Source of the DNA: Bacteroidota bacterium
GTDB taxonomy: Bacteria > Bacteroidota > Ignavibacteria > UBA10030 > UBA8401
DNA length: 64,000 nt
Reading direction: 5' to 3'
Assembly (NCBI GenBank): GCA_041658205.1
Contig: JBBAAO010000002.1
Location: 434,001 to 498,000, forward strand
The notes under the pieces were generated by a model. The model was not told where the DNA came from. It saw only the letters and a program-made list of their open reading frames with translations, and did no database searches. Positions 50,461-59,835 of this stretch are shown one piece after another. Numbering within the stretch: the first letter of the stretch is position 1; every line of letters starts with the position of its first letter. A program made the position numbers and the translations under genes.

Positions 50461-51527
50461 TGGTCACTCTGCTTGAACATATCCCGCTTAAGGATTATAC
50501 AACAATACATCTCGGTGGTACAGCAAAATATTTTCTCTCGTGCGCGTCTGATCACGATGTAAAGGAAGCGCTGCAGTATGCTGCTTCGAAAGGGATTCGC
50601 GTCCATATTCTTGGTGGAGGAAGTAACACAATTTTTTCTGACGAAGGGTTCAACGGACTTATACTAAAAAACGATCTTAGAGGAATTTCATATGTCAATG
50701 ACGGCGACCATATTCTAGCAAGTGCAAAGGCAGGTGAAAATTGGGAATCATTTGTTCGATCGTCTGTCGAAAAAGGATATGCTGGAGTTGAATGCCTATC
50801 CGGAATTCCTGGAAGTATCGGCGCAACACCCATACAAAATGTCGGTGCGTATGGACAGGAAGTGAAGGATACAATTGTATTGGTGAAAGTGATAGAGAGA
50901 GCATCATTAAAGGAAAGAGAGTTTAGAAATGCAGATTGCGGTTTTTCATATCGCACAAGCAGATTCAAGACGCAGGATGTAGGGAAATATATTGTCACCG
51001 AAGTGACATTTCGTCTGAAAAAGAATGGACGTCCCACAATTCATTACCCTGAAGTAAAAAAGATTATAGAATCATCCGTGAACCTTCCCGCTCTTTCCGA
51101 CGGGAAAGAATCTCTGGAAGCAGTACGAAACGTTGTTCTTTCACTTCGGAAAAAAAAATCGATGGTGATTGATCCTACAGACTCAAATACCCGTTCTGTC
51201 GGCTCATTTTTTTTAAATCCAATCGTTGAAGAGGGTATTCTTTTGAAGATCATCGAAACATGGAAAAAAATTGGAGATGGATCGAGTGTTCCTACATTTC
51301 CTTTTGAAAACAAGAAAAAAATCCCCGCGGCGTGGCTCATAGAAAAATCGGGATTCAAAAAAGGATACAAGAAAAACGGAGTTGGTATTTCGGAGAACCA
51401 TACTCTGGCGCTGGTGAATTATCATGGAACGACAAAAGCGCTATTGGATATTGCAGAAGAGATTCGCAACGGTGTACAATCCGTCTTTGGAATTTGTCTA
51501 GAATTAGAAGCAAATGTTGTTTCATAA
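50460..51527 (+). CDS. murB: UDP-N-acetylenolpyruvoylglucosamine reductase
   Basis: 355 residues. Reduces UDP-GlcNAc-enolpyruvate to UDP-MurNAc with NADPH and FAD, the second committed step of peptidoglycan synthesis. FAD-binding segments are LGGTAKYFL, HILGGGSNTIFSDEGF and GYAGVECLSGIPGSIGATPIQNVGAYGQEV. The proton-donating Ser is within SVGSFFLNP and a KKNGVGISENHTLALVN segment follows in the C-terminal domain. The absence of a long insertion and the RSVGSF position are typical of the type I (E. coli-like) form. Confidence 0.94.
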   Translation: MVTLLEHIPLKDYTTIHLGGTAKYFLSCASDHDVKEALQYAASKGIRVHILGGGSNTIFSDEGFNGLILKNDLRGISYVNDGDHILASAKAGENWESFVRSSVEKGYAGVECLSGIPGSIGATPIQNVGAYGQEVKDTIVLVKVIERASLKEREFRNADCGFSYRTSRFKTQDVGKYIVTEVTFRLKKNGRPTIHYPEVKKIIESSVNLPALSDGKESLEAVRNVVLSLRKKKSMVIDPTDSNTRSVGSFFLNPIVEEGILLKIIETWKKIGDGSSVPTFPFENKKKIPAAWLIEKSGFKKGYKKNGVGISENHTLALVNYHGTTKALLDIAEEIRNGVQSVFGICLELEANVVS

Positions 51528-51552
51528 ATAGTCATATCAATTTGGAGAAAAC

Positions 51553-52389
51553 ATGAAGAAGATGTTCGTATTGGTAAGCGTATTCATCGTGATAACTGCT
51601 GCCGATGAAAAAAAATCGTGCTGCGGTCCTACAGCGACGGCAGAGTTTGCAGCATTTGGCAAAGATTTGGCTTTTGTTGCATTGCATGAAGCTCCCGAGC
51701 CATTCAACTTCAAACCAGCAAGTGGCGAAATGAAAAAAATTAAAACGTCGGATAGTGTGGATGCCAACATTTATGAAGTGAGATCATCGGAAATGACCGA
51801 TAACTATCTTCTCGTTTTTCATGAATGGTGGGGATTGAATGATTACATCAAACAGGAAGCAGAACGATGGCTGATTGAACTCAGAAATGTAAATGTGATC
51901 GCTGTAGATTTGTATGATGGTAAGATTGCGGCAGTACCCGATTCGGCCAAAAAATATGTCGGTGAAGTAAATGAAGAACGCGCCCGCACAATCATCAAAG
52001 CAGTAAATGAATACGTAGGGAAAGAGGCAAAGATTGCAACGCTCGGCTGGTGTTTCGGCGGTGGCTGGTCCATGCAATCTGCATTACTGCTGGAAAAACA
52101 AGCTGTTGGTTGTGTGATCTATTACGGCATGCCGGAAAAAGATGTAAAGAAATTGAAGACGTTGAATTGTGACGTGCTTGGTATTTTTGCTACACAGGAT
52201 GGTTATATCAATCCCGCAGTTGTTTCACAATTTCAAAAGAGCATGAAAGAAGCGAAAAAGAAACTCACAGTAAAAAATTATGATGCTGTTCACGCATTTG
52301 CAAATCCAAGTAACCCGAAATACGACAAGGAAAAATCAGCTGATGCGCATACGCTGACTTCAGAATTCTTACGATCGAAGTTTAAGTAG
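51553..52389 (+). CDS. Dienelactone hydrolase-family protein, probably exported
   Basis: 278 residues with GGAGA before the start and a signal-peptide-like N-terminus followed by DEKKSCCGPT, which may be a cysteine-rich or lipid-modified stretch. The alpha/beta hydrolase domain carries the DLH triad: Cys in LGWCFGGGWSM, Asp in FATQDGYINP and His in AVHAFANP, in the family order. YLLVFHEWWGLNDYIKQEAERW is the substrate-entrance segment. The enzyme hydrolyses lactones or similar; the substrate is not predictable. It is followed eight bases later by the SGNH hydrolase gene. Confidence 0.85.
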   Translation: MKKMFVLVSVFIVITAADEKKSCCGPTATAEFAAFGKDLAFVALHEAPEPFNFKPASGEMKKIKTSDSVDANIYEVRSSEMTDNYLLVFHEWWGLNDYIKQEAERWLIELRNVNVIAVDLYDGKIAAVPDSAKKYVGEVNEERARTIIKAVNEYVGKEAKIATLGWCFGGGWSMQSALLLEKQAVGCVIYYGMPEKDVKKLKTLNCDVLGIFATQDGYINPAVVSQFQKSMKEAKKKLTVKNYDAVHAFANPSNPKYDKEKSADAHTLTSEFLRSKFK

Positions 52390-52396
52390 AGAGTGA

Positions 52397-53065
52397 ATGT
52401 TTGACATGAAGAAAGCTCTTCTTTCAATCGCTTTATGTTGTAGTTTCTGCATTGCACAAACACCATATGATTCGCTCTATTTGAAAAGTTCGGTGTATAA
52501 GAATCTTACCGCAATGTTTGCTATGTCTAAAATTACTTCTACCGATATTGTTTTTCTCGGAAATTCCATCACTTTTGGCGGAAATTGGACTGATCTGCTT
52601 GGACGAGAACGCATAGCCAACAGAGGGATTGGTGGAGATAATACCATCGGAATGCTGCACAGGATGCAATATGTCTATCAATTAAAGCCGAAACTCTGCT
52701 TTATCATGGCAGGGATCAACGATATTTATGCCGATGCTCCTTTGGATGTTGTGTTTCAAAATTACGTTAAGATTATCGATACCCTCCGAATACATTCGAT
52801 TATTCCGATTATACAATCGACGCTGCATGTCAATCCAAAATGGAAGCGGTCCGAAGAGAAAAATTCTGAAGTAACAAAGTTGAATCTGATGCTTCAAGAA
52901 TTTGCCCAGAAGAATACGATACAGTTTGTTGATATCAACGCAGTTCTTTCGGAAAAGGGAATTCTGCGGGATGAATATACTTCTGATGGAGTCCATTTAA
53001 CACCTGCTGCGTACGATCGTTGGAGAGAGCTGATTTTTCCCATTCTTAAAAAGCATGGTTTGTAA
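52397..53065 (+). CDS. Exported SGNH/GDSL-family hydrolase
   Basis: 222 residues from the first ATG (the in-frame ATG at 52406 is an alternative); a signal peptide ends CIAQ. The four SGNH blocks are present: FLGNSITFGG (Ser), NRGIGGDNTIG (Gly), IMAGINDIYAD (Asn) and, near the end, SDGVHLTPAAYDRW (Asp-His). Such enzymes remove acyl or acetyl groups from sugars and lipids. The pairing with the DLH gene suggests consecutive ester hydrolysis on an exported substrate, but no substrate can be read. Confidence 0.88.
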   Translation: MFDMKKALLSIALCCSFCIAQTPYDSLYLKSSVYKNLTAMFAMSKITSTDIVFLGNSITFGGNWTDLLGRERIANRGIGGDNTIGMLHRMQYVYQLKPKLCFIMAGINDIYADAPLDVVFQNYVKIIDTLRIHSIIPIIQSTLHVNPKWKRSEEKNSEVTKLNLMLQEFAQKNTIQFVDINAVLSEKGILRDEYTSDGVHLTPAAYDRWRELIFPILKKHGL

Positions 53066-53118
53066 TTCTTTCAAGTTTGCTTATATTTCTTCGGAAATTA
53101 TAACTACTCGCGTTTATG

Positions 53119-53225
53119 AGTTTTTGCCATTAAAACACGAAAACACCAAATCCCACCAACCTTTTTGAGGCAATGGTTTAAATTCTTTTTGTGCACTTTC
53201 GTGTTTTTGTGATTTGGTGGCAGGT
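53119..53225. repeat. Intergenic inverted-repeat-like element with ACACGAAAACACCAAATC motif
   Basis: The left arm AACACGAAAACACCAAATCC and the right arm TTTCGTGTTTTTGTGATTTGG contain the same short words (CACGAAAA, ACCAAATC) in opposite orientation, but in a different order. It resembles intergenic repeats found in many bacterial genomes. Only one copy is in the window, so family membership is not shown. Confidence 0.4.
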
Positions 53226-53289
53226 TTTTTTTGTAATCCTGCTGAGTAGTTACGGAAATTTTTAATCTTATATTTTAGGAGTAGTTGTA

Positions 53290-54039
53290 ATGAAGCAATT
53301 ATCTGTTTGTGTTATCGTGCTGTGCTTGTTCACGTTGAATGTATTTGCGCAGCAGTCTAAAACCAATCAAACAAAAACAAAAGCAAAACCAAAATCAAAA
53401 TCATCAGTCCTTAAGACCAATGAGGATAAGATGAGTTATTTGAGCGGTTACGATCTTGGATTGAAAGTGACGAGCAATGTGAAAACAAATAATTTTCCGT
53501 TGCGAGTTTCCGCATTTGTCGTTGGGATTCAAGAAGCACTGGATGGAAAAGAAAACCAGCTTTCACCGGAAGAAATTCAACAGTGTGTCGAGATTTTCCA
53601 AAAGATGAATCCTCAGTCGAGCGATGAGCAAAAATTGCATGCATTAGCCGGCAAGTATAAAAAAGAGGGGGAAGAATTTCTTGCTGTAAATGCAAAAAAG
53701 GACAGCGTAAAAACAACCGCCAGCGGTTTACAATACAAGATCTTGCGTGAAGGAACCGGAAAAGCGCCTGCGGAAACAAGTACCGTTACAGTCCACTATC
53801 GTGGTCGATTGACTGACGGTGTTGTGTTTGATGAATCGTATGCACGAGGCGAGCCGACAACATTTCAATTAAATCAAGTGATTAAAGGATGGACGGAAGG
53901 TTTGCAATTGATGAAAGAGGGAGCAAAGTTTGAATTTTATATCCCAAACAATTTAGCGTACGGAGAACGTCCAGTAGGCCAGTTGATTCCTCCGGGATCC
54001 ATGCTCATTTTTGAAGTTGAGTTGATTGCAGTAAAATAA
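53290..54039 (+). CDS. FKBP-type peptidyl-prolyl isomerase, exported (FkpA/Mip-like)
   Basis: 249 residues preceded by AGGAG. A signal peptide (ending VFAQ) and a Lys/Thr-rich linker are followed by an N-terminal helical dimerisation domain (~45-135; EDKMSYLSGYDLGLKV, LSPEEIQQCVEIFQ). The C-terminal FKBP domain (~140-249) reads TTASGLQYKILREGTG, VTVHYRGRLTDGVVFDES, QLNQVIKGWTEGLQLMKEGAKFEFYIPNNLAYG and IPPGSMLIFEVELI. It catalyses cis-trans proline isomerisation and assists folding of periplasmic or outer-membrane proteins. Probably monocistronic with a terminator at 54064. Confidence 0.93.
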   Translation: MKQLSVCVIVLCLFTLNVFAQQSKTNQTKTKAKPKSKSSVLKTNEDKMSYLSGYDLGLKVTSNVKTNNFPLRVSAFVVGIQEALDGKENQLSPEEIQQCVEIFQKMNPQSSDEQKLHALAGKYKKEGEEFLAVNAKKDSVKTTASGLQYKILREGTGKAPAETSTVTVHYRGRLTDGVVFDESYARGEPTTFQLNQVIKGWTEGLQLMKEGAKFEFYIPNNLAYGERPVGQLIPPGSMLIFEVELIAVK

Positions 54040-54063
54040 ATAATGAGAATTGCGTTCAACAAT

Positions 54064-54095
54064 AAAAACCTCGGCACAACTGTCGAGGCTTTTTA
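54064..54095. terminator. Terminator between convergent genes
   Basis: CCTCG at 54069-54073 pairs with CGAGG at 54084-54088 around a ten-base loop, with AAAAA before and CTTTTTATTTC after. It can serve the FKBP gene (plus) and possibly the NDH-2 fusion gene (minus). Confidence 0.65.
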
Positions 54096-54106
54096 TTTCT
54101 TTTAAT

Positions 54107-55705
54107 TCATTTTTTAATGTTGCGGGACGACATCACGCTCTCAAAACTTTTTCGAAGATCGGGAAGATTAGCAACGAGCGAGCGGAAATCGTTCTTGTTC
54201 AGGCAGAGCACATCCATTGCTTTAGTGCAGCGGATCGTTGCTCCTCTCGTATGTTCGTTTAGCAGCGCCATCTCCCCGAAAAATTCCCCAGCACTTAAGA
54301 GAGCCAATCGCTGTTCCAATCTGATTTCTTCCCGGATCACCTCTGCTTCGCCGTTTAATAGAATATAGAGCGTATCGCCTACATCTCCTTGCCGGAAGAC
54401 CGTTTCTCCCGGTTCAAAATGTGATTGAGATACTCCACGTGTTGTTCCCAGTTTCAGTTGCACAAATTCGGTGGGAATAAGCAGATCCAGCGCCCAGGCT
54501 ATTCCAACTTTGATCTTGCGTTCTAGTCCAGGAAGTTTGAACAAATAGACCGTCCGCCAAAGGAACCATGCAAGGAATCCTGAAAGTTTAATTCCTGCAA
54601 AAATTTCTGCAACGGCATTGCGGTGACCGAGCGCTCCCATTTTTCCGAGGCCTCGGAATGTGAAAGGTTTCAGAACTTCCCCTCGGATCGAAGCAATAAT
54701 ATTCTGAGCAGTCAATGTTCCTTCGCGAGATGCATACTGTGCGGTTGGGGGACACGAACCAGATCTGTCGACGGTTGGTATGAGTGCACAATCTCCAATA
54801 GCCCAAATGTTTGTTGTTCCTTCCACTTGAAGTGCTGTTGTCACTTTGATCTTTCCCTTTTCTTTGGGAAGATCGATCAAGTCCACAATGGGATTCGGAG
54901 ATGAGGGAACGGTTGATACAAGAGTTTTGGTTGGGATACGCTCACCACTGTTCAGGATTGCGCTGTCCGGTGATGCAGATTGCAATCGAGAATTAAATTT
55001 GATCTCCACGCCACGCTGCTGCAGGATTTTTTGTGCATACAGAGAAAGTCCTTCACTCATTTCTTTGTCGAGTATCCGTTTGCCTGAATGAAGCAGGATT
55101 ACTCTGATATTCATTTCATCGACACCGTGATAATGTCGCGCAGCTTTTCGCACAAAATCATTTAACTCTGCCGCCACTTCCACACCGGAAAATCCGCCGC
55201 CCGCTATCACAAATGTGAGCAGCTGCCGTTCCAAGTCCTGATCTTCTTCAATTGCAGCTTCCTCTAACAGGTGAATAACGTGATTTCTCAAATGGATCGC
55301 GTCGGCAAGGTTCTTGAACGGAAGTGCATGCTCCTTCAGTCCGGTCAATCCCCGGAAATCGGTCACATTTCCCACGGCAATAACGAGATGATCGAAACTG
55401 ATCACGAGCGGCCGCGGTCGAAATCCGTGGCTCAATGTCACAGTCTTGTTCGCAATATCGACCATTTCTACATCGCGGACGTAGATCGTCGTTTTGGGCA
55501 ATAGTCGCCGCAGAGGACTTACCGTATCAAGGATGCCAATGCTTCCTGAAATGATTTCCGGCAACATCGGTTGAAAAACGAAATAGTTTTCTTTATTAAC
55601 CAGGATAACTTCAATTTCATTCGCCGAACTGTTTATTCGTTCCAGCTCCATTGCAGTATAAACACCGGCGAAGCCACCGCCAAGGATAACGATTCGAGTT
55701 TTCAT
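54107..55705 (-). CDS. Type II NADH dehydrogenase-like flavoprotein fused to a cyclic-nucleotide-binding domain
   Basis: 532 residues. Residues ~1-405 are an NDH-2-like two-dinucleotide-binding-domain flavoprotein: VILGGGFAGVYTAMEL for FAD, TFVIAGGGFSGVEVAAEL for NAD(P)H, NIWAIGDCALIP near the flavin, and an amphipathic C-terminal helix region (SGFLAWFLWRTVYLFKLPG) for membrane contact. Residues ~415-528 form a cNMP_binding domain: FEPGETVFRQGDVGDTLYILLNGEAEVI and the phosphate-binding cassette FGEMALLNEHTRGATIRC. The enzyme should pass electrons from NADH to quinone. The fused cNMP domain may sense a nucleotide or act as a folded tether. The standard NDH-2 length is ~400-450. Confidence 0.87.
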   Translation of the reverse strand: MKTRIVILGGGFAGVYTAMELERINSSANEIEVILVNKENYFVFQPMLPEIISGSIGILDTVSPLRRLLPKTTIYVRDVEMVDIANKTVTLSHGFRPRPLVISFDHLVIAVGNVTDFRGLTGLKEHALPFKNLADAIHLRNHVIHLLEEAAIEEDQDLERQLLTFVIAGGGFSGVEVAAELNDFVRKAARHYHGVDEMNIRVILLHSGKRILDKEMSEGLSLYAQKILQQRGVEIKFNSRLQSASPDSAILNSGERIPTKTLVSTVPSSPNPIVDLIDLPKEKGKIKVTTALQVEGTTNIWAIGDCALIPTVDRSGSCPPTAQYASREGTLTAQNIIASIRGEVLKPFTFRGLGKMGALGHRNAVAEIFAGIKLSGFLAWFLWRTVYLFKLPGLERKIKVGIAWALDLLIPTEFVQLKLGTTRGVSQSHFEPGETVFRQGDVGDTLYILLNGEAEVIREEIRLEQRLALLSAGEFFGEMALLNEHTRGATIRCTKAMDVLCLNKNDFRSLVANLPDLRKSFESVMSSRNIKK

Positions 55706-55735
55706 AAAATATTCCCAAGTGAATGTAAAGTCAGT

Positions 55736-58645
55736 TTATCGAATCTCAATCTCGTCAATAAATAACCACGCTTTTCCTCCATTCCCTTTATGCCATACGG
55801 GACAGGTGCCGATATTTTTTGCACGCACACGAATATAACGAACCTGTTTGTTCACGCGTTGCTCAACTGATTGGATGATTGCGCCGTTCTGTTGAGGAGG
55901 GACCCCGGTTGTTCCGGAAAAGACATTCTCAAATGTGATTCCGTCGGATGAAATCTCATAGTCGATATGCGTGGGAAAAAAGATCCACGCATTGTTGTCC
56001 TGTAAAAATCGCGCATTGATCTCGTCGATTTTTTTTACACTTCCCAAATCAATGGTAGCATCAAGATCGGATTGTTCATATCCTTGCCAGTGACCGACTC
56101 GAAAATCTTCGACACCGAGTAGTCCGTCAATCAGCGCATCGTTACCCCCTGCAGTATATTGATCGCTGTAATGGGTTGCTAACGAAATTGTACCGACTGA
56201 TTTTGTTTTTACAAATACCGCCTTCACAGGTGCACTGCTAATATTATTTCGCACTGCAACAGCCTGAATGATTGTGTTGTCCTTAATAGCGATCGGTGCA
56301 TGATAAGGAATGGATGCAGTTGAGGGAATCGAACCATTGAGAGTATAAAATATCGACGCTTCTTTTTCTCCAGGAAATATTTCTACAGTAGTTGATTCTC
56401 GAAACGACAATCCTTTCGATGAAAAATAGGGAACGGTAGTAAATGGTAATTCTCTAATAGTTGGAACATTCTTTTGTTTATTAAATCGTTGAGAAGGATT
56501 TGGGCCGACAACAACATTAAGAATAGAACCATTTATTATATCGTTATGGGAAATGAATAATTCGTCAAGTTCTTTTCCGTTTTTCTGAATGGATTGAACG
56601 TAAAGATCGTTTGGCGATGATCTTTTGGTGGAGATAAGAAATTGTTTTCCGTTCTCGAGTTTTATACTGACAGAATCAAATAGTGAGGATGTCAGTACAT
56701 ATTCAGGATTTCCGGGAGTTACCTGATATAATCCCATTGCGCTCATCACATACCATGCAGACATTTGCCCGCAATCCTCATTTCCGGAAAGTCCGCCCGG
56801 CTTGTCATGATACATCTCGTCAAGAATTTGATGAACGCGTTCTTGAGTTTTTGCGGGTGCACCAGCATAGGTGAACAAATACGCCATATGGTGACTTGGT
56901 TCGTTTCCATGTGCGTATTGTCCGATCAATCCGGTAATGTCTGATTGTTGTCGTCCCTCAAGTTTACTTGATGTTGAGAAGAGTTCATCTAATTTATTGA
57001 TGAACTCTGTCTGACCGCCGTACAATTCAATCATTCCGTTGATATCGTGAGGAATGAAGAAACTATACTGCCATGAATTTGCCTCTGTAAAATCGAGCGA
57101 TACGGATGCGGGAGTAAAAGGTTCATTCCATATTCCATTCTTTTTTCCTCGCATAAATCCGACTCGCGGGTCGAAGACGTTTCGATAGTTTTGCGAGCGG
57201 ACAAAATATTGTTGAGCGATATCATGCTTCCCTAACAACTCTGCGGTATAAGCAATACACCAATCATCATAAGCATATTCCAACGTTTTGGAGACCGATT
57301 CCGATTCTTTTTCACCTAGGACATAACCGTTTGTGCGGTACGAATTTAAACCGAAATGATCTTTCTCTGCACTGTTTACCATTGCCTTCAATGCTTTGTT
57401 TTTGTCAAAACCGGAAATATTCTTTGCGACCGCATCGGCAATCACCGAAACAGAATGATATCCAATCATGCAGTACGTTTCGTTTGAACAGAGTTCCCAT
57501 ACCGGAAGCAATCCGCTCTCATCATACTGCGCTAAAAAAGTGTTTATAAAATCGGTTACCCGTTTCGAGTTAATGGTCGAAAGAAGTGGATGTAACGCTC
57601 GAAACGTATCCCAAAGTGAAAAAACTGAATAATGAGTTCTATCCTTTGCAGTTTGAATAACGCCATTCATCCCCCGATATTTCCCGTCAACATCGGAAAA
57701 TGTATTGGGTGCAATCTTGCAATGATACAGTGCTGTGTAAAATGTTCGTTGCTGTGAAACTGTACCACCGCGAATGCTAATTTTGTTTAACTCATCATTC
57801 CATTGTTTTTTTGTTTTTGTCAAGATCGTTTCAAAATTCCACCCTTTTGCTTCCACCAAAAGATTTTTTCGTGCTCCTTCTACACTGACTGAGGAGAGAG
57901 CAACTTTAATGATGAGTTCCTTGTTTTTCTTGGTGTTAAACAACAATGCACCTTTTACGTTGTTTCCTTTTGTTGTTGTGCTATTCCAAGCGATCGAATC
58001 GTTATTGGTCATTGAAATGTTTTGGATTGGCAGAGAAAATTGTGCGACGAAGTAAAGATGTTGATCTTGAGCCCATCCTTTTGATCGTCGAAAGCCGGTA
58101 ATTTCCGTTCTTCCATTCTTTTGCATCCATGAATCAATAACAACATCCGGTCCTAAACCATGATGAAGATCAATAATCACGTACGCAGAATCTCTCTTTG
58201 GAAATCTGTATCGATGAATACCAACTCGAGTTGTTGCTGTCAATTCCACATTGATGGAATCGTCTTGAAGAAGAACTCGATAGTATCCTGCCGAAGCGTT
58301 TTCGTTTTGGTGCGAAAATGAAGAACGATATTGATGCGGCTGAAGACTTGGTTGCTTCGACATCGGCATGAACAAAATATCTCCGTAATCAGGTACTCCT
58401 GTACCGCTGAGATGTGTATGAGTAAATCCAAGGATTGTGGAATCGGAATAATGATAACCACTGCACGCATCCCATCCTTCAACACGTGTGTCCGGACTGA
58501 GCTGCACCATTCCGAAGGGAGTTGTCGCCCCGGGAAATGTATGTCCATGTCCATCCGTTCCCACAAATGGATTAACAAGATCAGCAGAGCGTGTTTGTGC
58601 GAATAGAAATACTGAAGAAAGGAAAAAGGCGACAAGCAATTGCAT
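55736..58645 (-). CDS. GH92 alpha-mannosidase with C-terminal chitobiase-like and F5/8 C domains, exported
   Basis: 969 residues with a signal peptide (~1-17, ending LFAQ). The GH92 N-terminal beta-sandwich begins VNPFVGTDGHGHTFPGATTPFGMVQLSPDT, with GWDACSGYHYSDSTILGFTHTHLSGTG. The (alpha/alpha)6 catalytic domain includes FRALHPLLSTI, HMAYLFTYAGAP and SGNEDCGQMSAWYVMSAMGLYQVTPG. Residues ~735-815 resemble a chitobiase/beta-hexosaminidase C-terminal domain (YTLNGSIPSTASIPYHAPIAI), and the last ~150 an F5/8 type C (discoidin) carbohydrate-binding domain. Exo-alpha-mannosidase activity with calcium is expected on host- or fungal-type N-glycans. There is no T9SS signal, so it is likely periplasmic. 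Confidence 0.92.
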   Translation of the reverse strand: MQLLVAFFLSSVFLFAQTRSADLVNPFVGTDGHGHTFPGATTPFGMVQLSPDTRVEGWDACSGYHYSDSTILGFTHTHLSGTGVPDYGDILFMPMSKQPSLQPHQYRSSFSHQNENASAGYYRVLLQDDSINVELTATTRVGIHRYRFPKRDSAYVIIDLHHGLGPDVVIDSWMQKNGRTEITGFRRSKGWAQDQHLYFVAQFSLPIQNISMTNNDSIAWNSTTTKGNNVKGALLFNTKKNKELIIKVALSSVSVEGARKNLLVEAKGWNFETILTKTKKQWNDELNKISIRGGTVSQQRTFYTALYHCKIAPNTFSDVDGKYRGMNGVIQTAKDRTHYSVFSLWDTFRALHPLLSTINSKRVTDFINTFLAQYDESGLLPVWELCSNETYCMIGYHSVSVIADAVAKNISGFDKNKALKAMVNSAEKDHFGLNSYRTNGYVLGEKESESVSKTLEYAYDDWCIAYTAELLGKHDIAQQYFVRSQNYRNVFDPRVGFMRGKKNGIWNEPFTPASVSLDFTEANSWQYSFFIPHDINGMIELYGGQTEFINKLDELFSTSSKLEGRQQSDITGLIGQYAHGNEPSHHMAYLFTYAGAPAKTQERVHQILDEMYHDKPGGLSGNEDCGQMSAWYVMSAMGLYQVTPGNPEYVLTSSLFDSVSIKLENGKQFLISTKRSSPNDLYVQSIQKNGKELDELFISHNDIINGSILNVVVGPNPSQRFNKQKNVPTIRELPFTTVPYFSSKGLSFRESTTVEIFPGEKEASIFYTLNGSIPSTASIPYHAPIAIKDNTIIQAVAVRNNISSAPVKAVFVKTKSVGTISLATHYSDQYTAGGNDALIDGLLGVEDFRVGHWQGYEQSDLDATIDLGSVKKIDEINARFLQDNNAWIFFPTHIDYEISSDGITFENVFSGTTGVPPQQNGAIIQSVEQRVNKQVRYIRVRAKNIGTCPVWHKGNGGKAWLFIDEIEIR

Positions 58646-58809
58646 GAGAATCCCCCATGAATATTCTGCACAAAATAGGAAATAGTTTCAGTAATCGCAT
58701 GAAAATATCTTCTTCGGTGTTAAATACAATCAAGAATTAATGGAAATCTTCTTCCGTCCCTCAGCAAAATTTCATTATATTTCCCGCATTAAAATGTGAA
58801 AGGAAATGT

Positions 58810-59835
58810 ATGTCCACAAAAGCGGTACTCATTACCGGAGCTAACGGTGAAATCGGTCACGGGCTTGTAGCACGACTGACAGAAAAAAATCCCGATGTGC
58901 GAATTGTTGCTATCGATGTCCATCCATTGAGCAAAACGCTTCAGGAAAAATGTCACGAAGTGATTGTCGGCGATATCATGGATTCGTCGCTGCTCGATCG
59001 TCTTGCAGCATTCTATGATTTTGGTACAATCTATCATCTTGCGGCGATTCTCTCCACAAAAGCAGAACGTGAGCCGGTGCTTGGCCATAGAGTGAATGTG
59101 GATGGAACATTGGGATTGTTAGAACTTGCAGCCCGGCAGGCGCGTGCGACAGGGGAGAATGTGAAATTTCTTTTTCCGAGCTCGATCGCTGCATACGGTC
59201 TACCGGATGTTCCGACGAAAATGAAAGCGGGAAAAGTAAAAGAATCCGAATGGCTCGATGCACGGACAATGTACGGCATCAATAAAAAATATTGTGAAGA
59301 TCTCGGGCGCTACTATAATTGGTATTATCGTCAGATAGATCCTCAGCCGACCACTGCCCATGTCGATTTTCGCGGGATACGATTTCCGGGACTGATCAGC
59401 GCCGTCACACTCCCGACCGGGGGAACCAGCGATTATGGTCCCGAGATGATGCATTTTGCCGCGCAGGGAAAAGTGTATAACTGCTTCGTTCCCGAAAGTG
59501 CTACACTACCATTTATGGTGATGCCTGATGCGATCAATGCATTGTTACAGTTGGAGGCAGCTCCCGCGAAAAATCTAACACAAGTTGTCTATAATATCGG
59601 AGCATTTTCAGTTTCCGCGAAAGATTTTTACGAAGTCATTAAAAAAGCGTTTCCCCATGCTCAAGTGAGTTTTAAACCCGACACGCTTCGGCAGAAGATT
59701 GTTGATAGCTGGCCGGCGGATGTTGATGATTCACTTGCGCAAAAAGAATGGGGGTGGAAGGCGGAGTATGATTTCATTCGTTCGTTTGATGAGTATCTTA
59801 TTCCCGCCGTTAAACAGAGGTATGAAAAAAAATGA
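58810..59835 (+). CDS. SDR/GalE-like L-threonine 3-dehydrogenase-type epimerase
   Basis: 341 residues with AAAGGA six bases before the ATG. The NAD loop is VLITGANGEIGHGL, the catalytic Tyr-Lys pair is in MYGINKKYCE, and a serine (FPSSIAAYG) is conserved. The segment VDFRGIRFPGLISA.., LPTGGTSDYGPEMMHFA and LPFMVMPDAINALLQL matches the GalE-like L-threonine 3-dehydrogenase group, so oxidation of threonine to 2-amino-3-oxobutyrate is the best specific guess. Other epimerase functions remain possible. Its stop overlaps the metallophosphoesterase start by four bases. Confidence 0.85.
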   Translation: MSTKAVLITGANGEIGHGLVARLTEKNPDVRIVAIDVHPLSKTLQEKCHEVIVGDIMDSSLLDRLAAFYDFGTIYHLAAILSTKAEREPVLGHRVNVDGTLGLLELAARQARATGENVKFLFPSSIAAYGLPDVPTKMKAGKVKESEWLDARTMYGINKKYCEDLGRYYNWYYRQIDPQPTTAHVDFRGIRFPGLISAVTLPTGGTSDYGPEMMHFAAQGKVYNCFVPESATLPFMVMPDAINALLQLEAAPAKNLTQVVYNIGAFSVSAKDFYEVIKKAFPHAQVSFKPDTLRQKIVDSWPADVDDSLAQKEWGWKAEYDFIRSFDEYLIPAVKQRYEKK

